Source: Sanguinoderma infundibulare
Lineage: Eukaryota > Basidiomycota > Agaricomycetes > Polyporales > Polyporaceae
NCBI GenBank assembly: GCA_032821775.1
Contig: JAVLRN010000010.1
Location: forward strand, 1,426,001 to 1,490,000
Reading direction: 5' to 3'
Length of the DNA stretch: 64,000 bases
The notes beneath the pieces were generated by a model. The model was not told the DNA's origin. It ran no database searches and saw only the letters and a list, made by a program, of their open reading frames with translations. Within the stretch, counting starts at the first letter, position 1. Every line of letters begins with the position of its first letter. A program made the position numbers and the translations under genes. Below are positions 31,428 through 41,628 of the stretch, in pieces.

Positions 31428-32958
31428 ATGGCGCAAGATAGCTCGCTTGGTATGTACGAAGGACCTACTCTTGTCATTAAAGAGGTAATTTAGCGATTTC
31501 GCAGACTTGTCGACCTCGGCGCTGTTCGGCATCAAGGACAAAGTGGGTACGTGTTTCCGCTGGTCGAGACCCTCCTCACTCGTGTAGCAACAGAAGGGTG
31601 ACGAACGTGTGCTCAGCCGTCGTCACCGGCGGAGGCTCTGGAATTGGCGCCATGATCGCCTCGGCCTACGTTCAAAATGGGGCCAAGGTCTACATCGCGT
31701 CGCGGAAAGAGCAGCAGCTCAAGGAGGTAAGTACCACATGGTGCACACCACAGATTGCACACAGGATGGCGCTCATACATCCGCAGATGTGCGATGCGCT
31801 CAACAAGACGGGGCCCGGAAGCTGTCACTACGTTGTGGCCGATATCAGCGTGAGCGCTCCTTCTCCGTGCAGGACATGGAGATTTACGCGAGTGTGACAG
31901 ACGAAGGCTGGCTGCGATGCCCTTGCTAACGCTATCAAGGAGCGCGAGTCTAAGGTGCATATTCTGGTCAATAATTCCGGTACCTCGTGGGGTGCTCCGT
32001 TCGACGAGTAAGCGCCATTTGGAGCTTCCACTGAGCTATTCGGTGAACGCTTCTGCCAGATTCCCAGAGCAAGGCTGGGATAAGATCATGGCTCTCAACG
32101 TCAAGAGCCCATTCTACAGTAAGTCGCACGCATAATCATACCGAGCGAAGCGATGTCTTGACAACTTGCTCTCTATGTCAGTGACGGCTGCGTGCGTTCC
32201 TGTGCTCGAGACGCGCGGGTGGGTCTACTGACCAGCGGTCCGGTTTAGCCTCGCACCTCTCCTTGCAAAAGACGCGACCCCCTTCGACCCAGGACGCATC
32301 ATCAATATCTCGTCCGTCGCCAGCTTCCTGACCACCACAGAGGACAGCAAGGTCGCTTCCAAGGGCAGCGGCACCTGGAGCTGTGCGCATCCCATGCCAA
32401 GCCATTCTACTAAGGCAGCATTGCTGACCGGCCCTCTTCTTTCGCGCTTGTAGATGGTGCCAGCAAGGCGGCGCTCAACCAACTGACGATCTTGCTGGCT
32501 ACGACGCTTGCGGACAAGTTTATCACGGCCAACACGATCTGCCCCGGGTGAGTCACAAACACCGGCGATCGTGAATCCTGACGATCGCACCACGTAATTA
32601 ACACGGCTTGCACAGAGTGTTCCTGTCTAAGATGACCGCATTCGGCCTGAAGCAGCACGGCGAGGAGGGCCTCGCAGCAGGCAACCCGTTCGGTATGTGC
32701 ATACGCCCTTCCGATTCTCGTAACGTGCGTCACAGTGTTCACCGTTCGCTGTTTAGGTCGTATCGGTCACCCGAGGGATATGGCTGGCGTCGGTGCGTAT
32801 CGTTGTACGGCACTCGCCTCCATGCACGCTGATCTGTTTTTGGCGTACCTTCCTCATCAGCACTCTTCCTCGCCAGCCCAGCGGCGGCCTACGTCTCCGG
32901 GTCCCACATCGTGCTCGATGGCGCGAACGCGTATTCACGGATGCGATCAGCACTGTAA
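31428..32958 (+). CDS. Short-chain dehydrogenase/reductase (classical SDR)
   Basis: Twelve exons: 31428-31449, 31505-31546, 31617-31726, 31787-31849, 31901-32007, 32060-32118, 32182-32218, 32249-32382, 32454-32547, 32616-32692, 32757-32792 and 32861-32958; 292 aa. SDR signatures are in order: TGGGSGIGAMIAS (nucleotide binding, TGxxxGIG), VNNSG (NNAG equivalent), NISSVASF (catalytic Ser), YGASKAALNQL (YxxxK) and ANTICPG. The end, SGSHIVLDGANAYS, is typical of the gluconate 5-dehydrogenase/3-oxoacyl-reductase-like group. NAD(P)H-dependent carbonyl/alcohol interconversion is expected, substrate unknown. The intron at 32219-32248 would be only 30 nt, unusually short, so exons 7-8 may be slightly misplaced. 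No obvious partner gene is adjacent. Confidence 0.87.
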
Positions 32959-33123
32959 CTGTAAGCCGGTGGGCCAGCGTATGCTAGCATCTTTTTGTAC
33001 GATTATACCAGATATACTATTGAATGATGGGACAGATGTCGTGCTATTGGAACAAGGCCTACTCTCAATTTTGCTGGGCAGCAGGCTCAATGCTTTACGA
33101 TGTCCTGATGGAAGGATGGGTAG

Positions 33124-33455
33124 TTACCTTGTCAGGATTCGAAAAGGGACATGACACTGCGCATGCGAGCCACCAAGCTCAGTCGAAGTCTGGAGCGCGG
33201 GCTGGATGGTCACCGGACGGTGCGCCGTTGGACGCAGGTGTTCCTGATCCAACTTGACAGGGTCTATTTTGTGGTCGACGAGATACTGGAGGATGAGGCG
33301 TTGGACAGCCTCGTGGAGGTGGTCTTTGGGAAGGTCGCCTGTCCACATTGTGTACTCGCAACTAACGTGGCGAGAGATGTGGAACATGAGGAGGCCGACA
33401 TCGCGCATCTCAGGCGTCAGTAGGCCTGGACGTCCTCTGGCTCTTCTGCTCTCTC
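33124..33455 (-). pseudogene. Truncated duplicate of FunK1-like kinase C-terminus
   Basis: An open stretch encodes GLLTPEMRDVGLLMFHISRH and DHLHEAVQRLILQYLVDHK, then RPVTIQPAL. It matches the kinase at 10.2 kb (DMKDLGGLMAYISIH; DHLHEAVQRLILQYLVDHK; RPITLAKKP). DNA identity is high over about 50 bp (gacgagatactggaggatga on the plus strand in both). A stop precedes the homologous part and the kinase catalytic region is missing, so this is a fragment. Confidence 0.65.
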
Positions 33456-34950
33456 AGGCTACGCCTCTTGCAGATCCTGCCTCGCTCCCGCATCCATGGC
33501 TGAAGCGCTGATCATCTACCCTTGTCGACGTCCCTCTGGTGTTCGCCGCGACTCGACCGGGATGCCGCTGATGCTCTCTTTCTGTTCTCTTTTCTCCATG
33601 TATTTATTCATCCTGTCGTTTCGATATCATGTCACTCATTTCACATCTGTCGCTCTTTGCTGTCATCATGTTCCGGGATCATTGTACTAATAACAATGCA
33701 TGCATCAATCACCGCAGCGTTTTGCTCCATGGCCCTTGCGACCCAGCTCTGGCGCATGCGTCGCTGCTTGGTGACCGCGGGTCGATTTGAAGCTGCCTGG
33801 TGACCGGTGACCGGTCCGATCCGATTTTCGAAGCTGGCCCGCGCTCAATCGTCGACGGGTGAGTCTCTCCAAGGTTCTGATGAGGAATGGAAACCGTAGA
33901 TCTGATGTTTGTCCTTCGAATAGCGCACAACACAGAGCAGGAAAGTAAGTAGGTCGAGTCGACCAGCTGCGGCACGGGCCGCGGCTGCAACCATCCCGGT
34001 CACAAACAAGCACAAACAACTCATCGATCCTCGTCGTTTGCATGCGTCTTCGTATCACTCTCTCAGTGTGTGTCTCTCTTTCTCTCTCTTTCTCCTGGAG
34101 CTTCCATTGATCGTATGGTTAGGACCGTATAGTACGTGGACTTCGTGGCTCCTTTCGTCTCAAGTGTTTTTGATAGCATAGGTGCGTTCGTCATCGCCAG
34201 TTGGATATCGTACTTACTAAACTCGAATCTTCACGCTGCAGCCAGAACGAGGACGACACTATTCTTGCTCGCGGGGTTGTACTTTCAATGACCATGTCCA
34301 TCTCACCCTGTCGCCCGTCTGCAAATCTCGAGGAATAACAAGTCAGACATGGCATGTCACGACCGCAGGCTCCCACCGCCACGTTTAAGTCGACACCATT
34401 TTCTTCTGTCAGCCATGAAACAGCGACTGGACCTCTTGAAGACCGCCCCAATCTACTCGAGCTGAGCGAGCGTAATGCTTTGCTGCCGCCATCGTCAGGG
34501 TTGCAGGTGAGGAATTCGTGTTTGCCTCGACGCTTGCGCCACTTATCCCTTTGTTATAGGTGGCCCTATTTCCTTATCGGAGTTACGGCGCTCTTCCCGT
34601 GAGTAGGCCTCGTCAAGCTTTCGTTCGACGGCTGAACCTCTCATACTTGATCCTGCGGTCGTAACTGTTGACTGCCGGGTCTCGTTCAACGTTCCGCAGC
34701 ACGACTCTCCCAGATCTCGATTCTTCATGGTTGTCATCATGGCCACCCCGAGGCCTTTGTCCATGCACAGGTGAGAAGCCTCGCCGTCAGGCACATCACT
34801 ACGTTCCCACTAGAAGCCATCATTCAGCCAAGGGTCGCAAAGAAAGCGCGGCCACATTCTTTGGCAGCAGCGCCCCGTCTCCCCATTCGACGCTTTACAC
34901 CGCGCACTCCGCCGTGCTGGACGATGCGTCCGCTGGTTGGAGTTCGGGAG
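33456..34950. other. Intergenic 1.5 kb, weak small coding candidate
   Basis: Mostly nothing. A plus-strand frame from 34354 (MSRPQAPTATFKSTPFSSVS... to a hydrophobic WPYFLIGVTALFP near 34600) has the look of an N-terminal cytosolic segment plus membrane anchor, but no following exon can be supported. Confidence 0.3.
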
Positions 34951-34951
34951 G

Positions 34952-34958
34952 TATAAAT
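34952..34958 (+). promoter_or_regulatory. TATA box, conserved between zinc-finger paralogs
   Basis: TATAAAT about 100 bp before the ATG of zinc-finger paralog B. The flanking block GGTATAAATGGGACGGGATG differs at one base from the block at the same place upstream of paralog A. Confidence 0.65.
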
Positions 34959-35056
34959 GGGACGGGATGTCGCCCCCAACAGTCACTTTATCTCTCCACT
35001 CGACCACCATCCTCCCAGCCCGTGCAGGCCGCCTGTTGCACTCACGAAAGACATTC

Positions 35057-36015
35057 ATGGCGTACTACGTACCCTACGCTCCAGAAGGATTCTATGACCC
35101 CACTGGGTGAGTAAACACATTCCAAGCAGCTACCCATCCGTGCGCTGACTGCCAGTGGTTGGGCCTGACCCTCTCGACCTGGACGCGTCCAGCGCCGCGC
35201 ATGGAGTTCATCCGAACTGGCACGGTCCACGGCGGATCCACAGCAGCACCTATCAGACGGCGGGACTCCCACCCGCGTTCCAGGTGGGAGCACACTCCCA
35301 TGTCGCGGTAGCCCAGCCCGGCTACATCTCTCCCCCTGCATTTTGGCAGGGATTCTACGCCCCCGAGGGTTCGGGTCTTCCGCGCCCCGTCTGCGCTTCA
35401 CGGTATGTTCGCGTTTGCGTTCGCCTGACATCAGTTTCAGTGTAGTTCAGGACGCTCCCCAGGTCCGATTTGTCTGCTCCTCGCGCCTTCAAGCGCGGGT
35501 CCCAAGGCGACGACATTGTTGAAAACGACGCCGCCGACGTTTCATGCGTCTCCAAGTACACCCCCGCCAGGCGCAAGCACACCGCCGGCTCCGCCTCCTC
35601 TCGCGTCACTCGGACCATCGACAAGTCCAAGCCGATCAAGGTACCCAGGGACCTTCCGCGCTGCCCGATGGCCAACTGCGATGTCGAGCTCAAGGACTGC
35701 GATGCTGCCTGGCGCGGCCACTTCAAGCGCGTCCACCACGACGAGCTTTGCCTCAAGCCCGGCTGCCGCGACCTGGGGGCCTCAGACTGCAAGGCGCGCT
35801 GCCCGATGCCGATAGAGGGGTGCAATGCGTGCGGGGACGCCAGCACGATGACCATCGAGAGCATCGGCCGGCACTTGCTCAACGTCCACTTCAAGGTCGC
35901 GTACAAGTGCCCGGTGTGCCGGGTGGCGAAGCCGTGGCGGGAGTCGTCATGCAAGCGCCATATCGAGACGTGCTCGAAGAAGCGGAAGGCGATGGAGACG
36001 CGGGGTGTTGATTGA
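35057..36015 (+). CDS. C2H2-type zinc-finger protein, paralog B
   Basis: Three exons: 35057-35106, 35193-35402 and 35463-36015; 270 aa. The first exon is exactly 50 nt, as in paralog A, and encodes MAYYVPYAPEGFYDPTG. The intron acceptor at 35192 was chosen because the nearer one (35155) leads to a stop. The C-terminus repeats the metal-binding block of paralog A: LPRCPMANCDVELKDC...GHFKRVHH, CLKPGC, CKARCPMP, ESIGRHLLNVHFKVAYKCPVC and RHIETC. All Cys/His ligands are kept, so selection has preserved the finger block, while the N-terminal region is about 80 residues shorter. Likely nuclear nucleic-acid binding; target unknown. Confidence 0.72.
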
Positions 36016-36130
36016 ATGCGTCACGTGCCCCAGCATCCGTTGTGTTGTATTCGGATTAGCTCTCGACGATTTTGCTCCCCTCGTTTTGCTCGTAATCTCA
36101 TTTGTGATTGTCTGGTATACGCGGGACTGG

Positions 36131-36253
36131 TATGACGCTCAATTTGTACAAAAATTAATTTTCTCGCGCGCAGCCCTCATTTCGATTTTCTCGCGCGCAT
36201 TTGGGGACAAGCGCCCGCGGTTCGAGGGCTCCGGCTACTCACCTTCGTCCTGA
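36131..36253 (+). repeat. Left terminal inverted repeat
   Basis: About 110-123 bp; pairs with 37175-37306. Begins TATGACGCTC directly after GACTGG. Confidence 0.78.
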
Positions 36254-36753
36254 TCCCTCCCAATCCCTCCCTTCCGGGCATCACGAAGCTCTCCAATGGA
36301 CGTCCTCAACACAAAAAAGCAAGCTTCCCTCAATTCAGCATTTCCCGCAAGCTCCTGTTCAGAAAACGAGACACTACCCCAACTTCTTCGTCTGCGACCA
36401 CTCCCGGAAGGCCTGTTGATCCCGACATCCATGGCGGTAGCAGTTGTTTCCTCCCTTGGGCCCACGATTTGAAGTCGTGCACGAGCCCCCCACAGGGCAG
36501 TCTGGTGGACATCAATGGCGACCTTTCGCTCGGCATTCCTTCTGTCTCGCCGCTATACCGTCTCGGACCACCTTCTGGCTCCGCAATACTGCCCGCAAAG
36601 GGGCGCTCGTACTCCTCTCCTTTCCCTCTGGGTTCCTCTCCCCTTGATATCGTGCCCATCACGCCTGCTGAGATATCGCGGCCCATACCTATCAACGTCC
36701 CCGTTCGAGGGCATGTTCCCGGGCTTGAGGAAGCAAATGCGGAGGTGTACTAG
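36250..36753 (+). other. Open frame inside the TIR element, possibly a captured exon
   Basis: An uninterrupted plus-strand frame runs about 500 nt without an ATG at its start, e.g. ATTPGRPVDPDIHGGSSCFL, VDINGDLSLGIPSVSP and SPLDIVPITPAEISRPIPIN, ending at a stop at 36751-36753. Composition is Pro/Ser-rich and codon-like. It lacks transposase motifs. It could be a host exon carried by the element; no parent gene is identified in this window. Confidence 0.4.
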
Positions 36754-37174
36754 GTTAGTATGGCGTTGAGGTTGCAACTCGAACTGGGTGCGTAAACTTC
36801 AGTTTCTGCATACCTTCTACTGGTAAGTTGGACGACGACGACGACGTTATGCCGCTTTTGAGCATGAAATGGCATCAAAAGTGGTATGACGTCATTCTCC
36901 AGTGGCTGGAGAGCTACGTCATACACCACTTGGTCCGGGGCTACAAGTTGAGGATGCCCTCGTCGCCCACGCTGTGGAGGTCTACAAAGCCACTGTACCC
37001 ATCGATAGATCCCCCATTAACCTTAAGTACTGAATGTAACAAATGTATTGAACTATGGAGTCGCAGAGGCATGCAGCCTTGTAATTTCCTGTGCCCCTCG
37101 AGATTGCGCGCGCGAGTGTCCCAACTGCGCGAGAGAAAACTAATCTGCGCGCAAGAAAATCGAAATTAGGGCTA

Positions 37175-37306
37175 TCAGGACGATGTGGGTGAAGGTCAGT
37201 AGCCGGAGCCCTCGAACCGCGGGCGCTTGTCCCCGATTGCGCGCGAGAAAATCGAAATGAGGGCTGTGCGCGAGAAAAATATTTTTTGTACAGATTGAGC
37301 GTCATA
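37175..37306 (-). repeat. Right terminal inverted repeat
   Basis: Reverse complement of the left arm, ending GAGCGTCATA directly before GACTGG. A further degenerate copy of the subterminal motif lies just inside at 37140-37170. Confidence 0.78.
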
Positions 37307-37312
37307 GACTGG

Positions 37313-38236
37313 AGATGGAAGACTGACATCCGTATTTCACTGCCCACAGTCGGTTCTCAGCTCTTCGACACTAACTCTAAGTCTTGTCAGAGCGTCAGTG
37401 TTGCCCGCGGCGACACGACGGCCTCTCACTGCACCGTCCGAAGATGACGGTACCAACACGCGTGATGGGTAGTATCGACGTACATACTGTCTGTAACCGG
37501 CGAGCAGGCTCACAAGCGACCGCTTAGACTCGCCTTGCGGAGGACGTTCGAGTTGAGGCGATAGACGTAGTCCGAGAGCCTCATTTTGCTGCCCACAGGT
37601 CGCGAGATTCTTTGTTTTCGTGATCGAAGCGACAGTCGAGTTCGACGGGCTCTGGTCGACCTCGCACACGATGGCCGCGCTAGGCAGGGTGTCGTCCTTG
37701 GATTCAGCGCATTGTTCCACGAGGCGAGGTACCTCTCCAGGGGCGTTGCAGGCTCGAGCGAGATGATAACCGACTTCGCGACCCGGAGCACGATCCAGCG
37801 CGGCGCGTTGATATTAATGCTCGGCTCGGCGGGCCAATTCTTAGACTTAGAAGCGTCGCTTATTGCTATCAGAGCGCAGTCTAACGTCCAGCGGGCGGGC
37901 GGTGGCAGGATGGCGGCAGGTGCTGCGATGGGACCGCTGGCGGGCAGGGAACCTGTCACGGTGGCGCTCCATTTAAGGGACGGGCCCGCGGCTGTGACCG
38001 GACGCGTCCGTGACGGAGGCGGAATCCGAAGATGGCTTGGGGGACAGTGGCAGTTGGCAGTGGCAGTCACCGTGTCCGTCGCTGTGGAGCTCTGTCGTGC
38101 TGATGAGTGATCGCCATGAATATCCGTTCAAAGTCGCGCTTGCCGTCATGGGCCCACCTTTATCTTTCTCTCCCTCGTCTCCGTCTGCCTTCGCTGTGAA
38201 CACTCACCCTCCTTTTCTCGTCTCTCCTTCACGTCC
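37313..38236. other. Intergenic, open frames but no recognised gene
   Basis: Overlapping long open frames occur on both strands at 37510-38110 because the DNA is GC-rich with few stops. Neither strand shows a domain or splice signals. Contains the glycosyltransferase promoter at its right end. Confidence 0.4.
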
Positions 38237-39952
38237 ATGGCCCCATATTGCTACCAGCCCTTGCCCGCTTCAGAATCCGCCAGCTCACCCACGCGAAGAC
38301 CGTTCTCCAAAGGCCCCCCTTATCGCTTCAAGTTCCGACAGTCATCCTTGCTCGTCCTTGTCCTCGTTCTCACCTTCTCTCTGCTTGCCTTCTATCACAC
38401 ATCCCACTATGCCCCCTCCATAGACCCACACGCCCTCGATCCTTCGGCCGTCCTAGATGATCCTTTCCAATCGCAACCCGCTTCTCAGCCCACTCGTGGA
38501 CGCATACCCCAGCATGCTAATATACCCGAGCTATCCGAGTCCAAACAACCTCTACACGCTCTCGAGCACGTCTCGCCCAGTCCTGTCACTTTTTCTCTTA
38601 TCATGTTTTCAGAGGACTCTGCCGCAGAGGGCGCCGTTCTCATTAAGGTATGTTACCATCTTCGACCTTTTCATTATCCGCCTCCCATTCCGCTATGCCT
38701 CCGTCTGCACTCCACCTGACGTTTGTCCGCCTAGTCGATCATCATGTACACCTCAAGTCCCCTCGCTTTCCATATCATCTGCGACCACCACGCCGAGCAG
38801 TACCTCCACCGCCGTCTTCGTCTCCTCACCCATCCCTACCACAACATCTCCGTCCACTTCTACCGCTTACCTCATGAATCCATGCTTGCCCGCATCCACC
38901 GTGAAGGTGCCCTGCACACCGACCACTCCGCCGGCGCCCGTAAGTCCCACCGACCACATCCTTTCCCCCACTCCATCCTCACAACAGCCCCCTCCGAGCA
39001 GCCGGCCTTATGAAGCTCTTCATCCACGAGATCCTCCCCCCGTCCGTCCAGCGCGCCATCTTCGTCGACACCGACGCCTTCTTCATATCCGACCCCACCC
39101 AGCTCTGGGACCGCTTCGACGCCTTCACGCCCGGCGCCGCCGTCTCCATGCCCTACCACCCGGACCAGTACGAGCCCGAGTGGCACAACGCTAACCGCAT
39201 CTGCAGCTGCATCATGCTCCTCGACCTCGCCCGCCTCCGCGACCTCCGTCTCATGGACTCCGACTTCTACCGCCAGCAGCAGATGCGAGATACAGACAAC
39301 GGCGTGCAGGTGCCCAACGGCCCGCCCGCGCTCGCCCCGCCCGCGTTCGAGGCCATGTTCGGCGCCCCGGTGCCCGACGGGGACGGCGGCCGGATGAGGT
39401 ACGACAACGTCAAGCTCGGCGACCAGGGCTACTGGTGGGCGATCGTCAGCCACCGGCAGGACATCTTCGAGCCGCTCAGCTTCGACTGGGAGGTCTCCAG
39501 CTGTCTGATGGACATGTACGCCACCGGGCTCGGCGCGGACGACGTCGACGAGCAGGCCGAGGCCCGCCACCAGGTCCATGTCGACGGCACGCCCGACGAC
39601 GGTCGCGCGGTCCTCCCGAAGATGCTCCACTTGTACGTCACCGTCGTCGGCCCGTTCTCCTTCGCACAGTTACTTGCGACCGTAGCGCTGACTGGGATGT
39701 TGGATGTTTGTGCTGGACAGCAACTGTCTCGACGGTTCGGACCGGTACTTCGACTGGCCGAAATGGACGGACCCCGGCGAGGGCCTGGCGCAGCGCTGGG
39801 GCCCCGCCGTCCGCTACCACGTCGGTTTCAAGTGGATATGGCTCAACGATCCGGCGTCCAACGCAACGCTCACCATCGACGTCATCCACGACGTCAAGTT
39901 CGCGGACGAGCTTCTGCTGGCCGAGCACCGGTCCTCCGGTGGCCAGAGTTGA
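38237..39952 (+). CDS. Glycosyltransferase, GT8 / LARGE-like type II membrane protein
   Basis: Four exons: 38237-38647, 38735-38939, 39002-39632 and 39721-39952; 492 aa. A short cytosolic N-terminus (RRPFSKGPPYRFKFRQ) precedes a signal-anchor helix (SSLLVLVLVLTFSLLAFY), giving the type II topology of Golgi enzymes. The catalytic domain starts VTFSLIMFSEDSAAEGAVLI and contains FHIICDHHAEQYL, GLMKLFIHEILPP and the metal/nucleotide-sugar motif RAIFVDTDAFFISDP (DxD near residue 228). This resembles the GT8 xylosyltransferase half of LARGE. The donor sugar and acceptor are not predictable. The last exon ends KFADELLLAEHRSS. All phases fit; GC content is very high in exon 3. Confidence 0.85.
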
Positions 39953-41628
39953 CGCGGCTATGTAGCATTGCGTGTGCACGGTTGCGATAAGCTTCATACC
40001 CATCTTGTCACACACACAAGACCGTCGATCCGGTCGGAAGGCAGGAGGAGGTGGCTGGCCGCTGAGCGCTTATAAGTAGAGTAAGTAATTGGTTAACAAG
40101 CGGCAGGTGGAGCACGTACCGGCGAGCAAATGGCAAATGGGCAAAGTGCGTCGGGAAAGTCTGCGGACGGTGTCTTCACATCGAGGGAGAACGACAGGGG
40201 TTGACCGAGATAGCGGATGTAAGCAGAGATGGATTGGGACGCAGTTCTGGACAAGCAGTGCGGACGAGTCCGGGGGGAGGTGCGAGTGGACGAGCTCTCC
40301 GTCCAAGACTCGGAGACGCGCCCCAGAGTTCATTCCGAGTTCTGCGCCCCCGGTGTTGGTATCATCCTTTGTCTCTTTCTGGCGGCCAAATCGTACGGAA
40401 AGACGCAAGTTGCGCCACAGAGGATCGTCTCTGGGAGAGTTTGTAAGGTGGGCAGCCCTCGTGGAAATATACGCACAGACGTGCTGCCTAAGCACAGGCC
40501 GCATCTCCATAACCGGCGACGTCCCTCTCACGACCAATAGTGTCAGATGGAGCTAAAAAAAGCCTGGAAGGGGCAGCGGCGTCGAGTCCCTATCCGCACA
40601 TCAGCAGCCGGCAAGACGCGTACGGCGGGAGAGCGTGCGGAAGAGATCTTGTGGCACCGTCTCGTCTTTACGGGGTTTGGAGGGACGTTTACAGCGCTTT
40701 GGGCAGACTAGAATAGACTTCATGTTTTCTGGGTTTTCTTGGGGATTACGTCGTGGGACACTGTTGTAGATCATAGAGTAGACTGTAGACATGATATTTA
40801 CGTACAACATGATGGCTGTAAAATGTAGACGTTTGTACCGCATCAGTAATTCACACGAGTTCTGAACGTCTGGGTACCTGGCGCTTAGGGCGCTTAAGAG
40901 GGTGAAAACACAGACATTAACCTACCGTCGGCCGCCCACCCTTCGCGGCGCCACGGTTTGAAGTGCAGGAGGTATTATTGCTTTTGCGCAACCGTCTGGG
41001 AGCGCGCAGTCCACGCGCGGGGACTGGAGAGTGTGTCAGTGCTCGCACATTGACACACGGCGATGACCAGTATTACCGACGATGGCGCCCGTCGTGCACT
41101 GGTTTCGTCATCGGAGGGTGTTTGTAGGGGGCATCCGAGCCATTGTGGGTCTTGTTGGACCTTTCGCTGCACTGTAAGTGTCCCTTTCAAAATGTCTGAC
41201 AGGGCAGTTTTGCACCTCTGACCTCTGACCTCTGGCGTGTCTGAAATGGGTCTGAATTTATCTGAAAACGTCTGAAAACGTCTGAAACGTCTGTGACAGA
41301 CGTCTCAGAACTCCTGGGAATTTCTGATGCGCCCTCCTTGCCAGACAGGCTCCGGAGGTGAAGCGTGTCACTGACGAACGAAAGAGTTCGGACCGCATTC
41401 CTATGTGACCGACTGCAGCTCAAGTTGTTGAGCGTTAACGTTAGTGGATGCGGCACGGTCCGACTCGCGGAAGTCGTGATCGTCGTGCCACATATGGCAA
41501 CCGAGCTGGTCGCACTGTACGTATGCGAGATGACTCGGATGGTCACCGGTCATCGGGCGCTCGAAAGCCAGTTCTTTTGCTGGCTGGCTGGCCTCTGACT
41601 GCTCCCCAACACTCTTTAGTTCAAAGGT
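39953..41628. other. Intergenic 1.7 kb with a short tandem-repeat tract
   Basis: No gene recognised. Contains the CTGA-rich tract at 41215-41310 and the MFS transporter promoter. Confidence 0.45.
41215..41310 (+). repeat. Short tandem repeats CCTCTGA and gTCTGAAAAC
   Basis: Three copies of CCTCTGA-type units are followed by about six copies of a TCTGAAA(A)CG-type unit and a small palindrome, ACGTCTGTGACAGACGT. Confidence 0.7.

Larger units (their letters stand above)
36131..37306. mobile_element. TIR DNA transposon-like element (non-autonomous), 1.18 kb
   Basis: Bases 36131-36239 and the reverse complement of 37198-37306 match at roughly nine positions in ten, both starting TATGACGCTCAAT. 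Similarity continues inward with a short gap (ACCTT..CGTCCTGAT). The element is flanked by the direct repeat GACTGG at 36125-36130 and 37307-37312, a candidate 6-bp target-site duplication. Subterminal motifs TTTCGATTTTCTCGCGCGC are repeated within each arm. No transposase is recognisable, so it would need enzymes from elsewhere. The superfamily is not assigned. The interior (36250-36753) holds an open frame that may be captured host sequence. Confidence 0.78.

Noticed and set aside
36131..37306. Interpretation of the TIR element as a fold-back of the neighbouring zinc-finger gene
   Set aside because: The arms have no similarity to the gene, and the flanking GACTGG duplication fits insertion.
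37510..38110. Overlapping long open frames on both strands upstream of the glycosyltransferase
   Set aside because: Low stop density from GC content; no conserved motifs or introns on either strand.
38872..39630. Minus-strand frame opposite the glycosyltransferase
   Set aside because: Val/Asp-rich shadow of the catalytic exon; the plus strand carries the DxD motif and conserved blocks.
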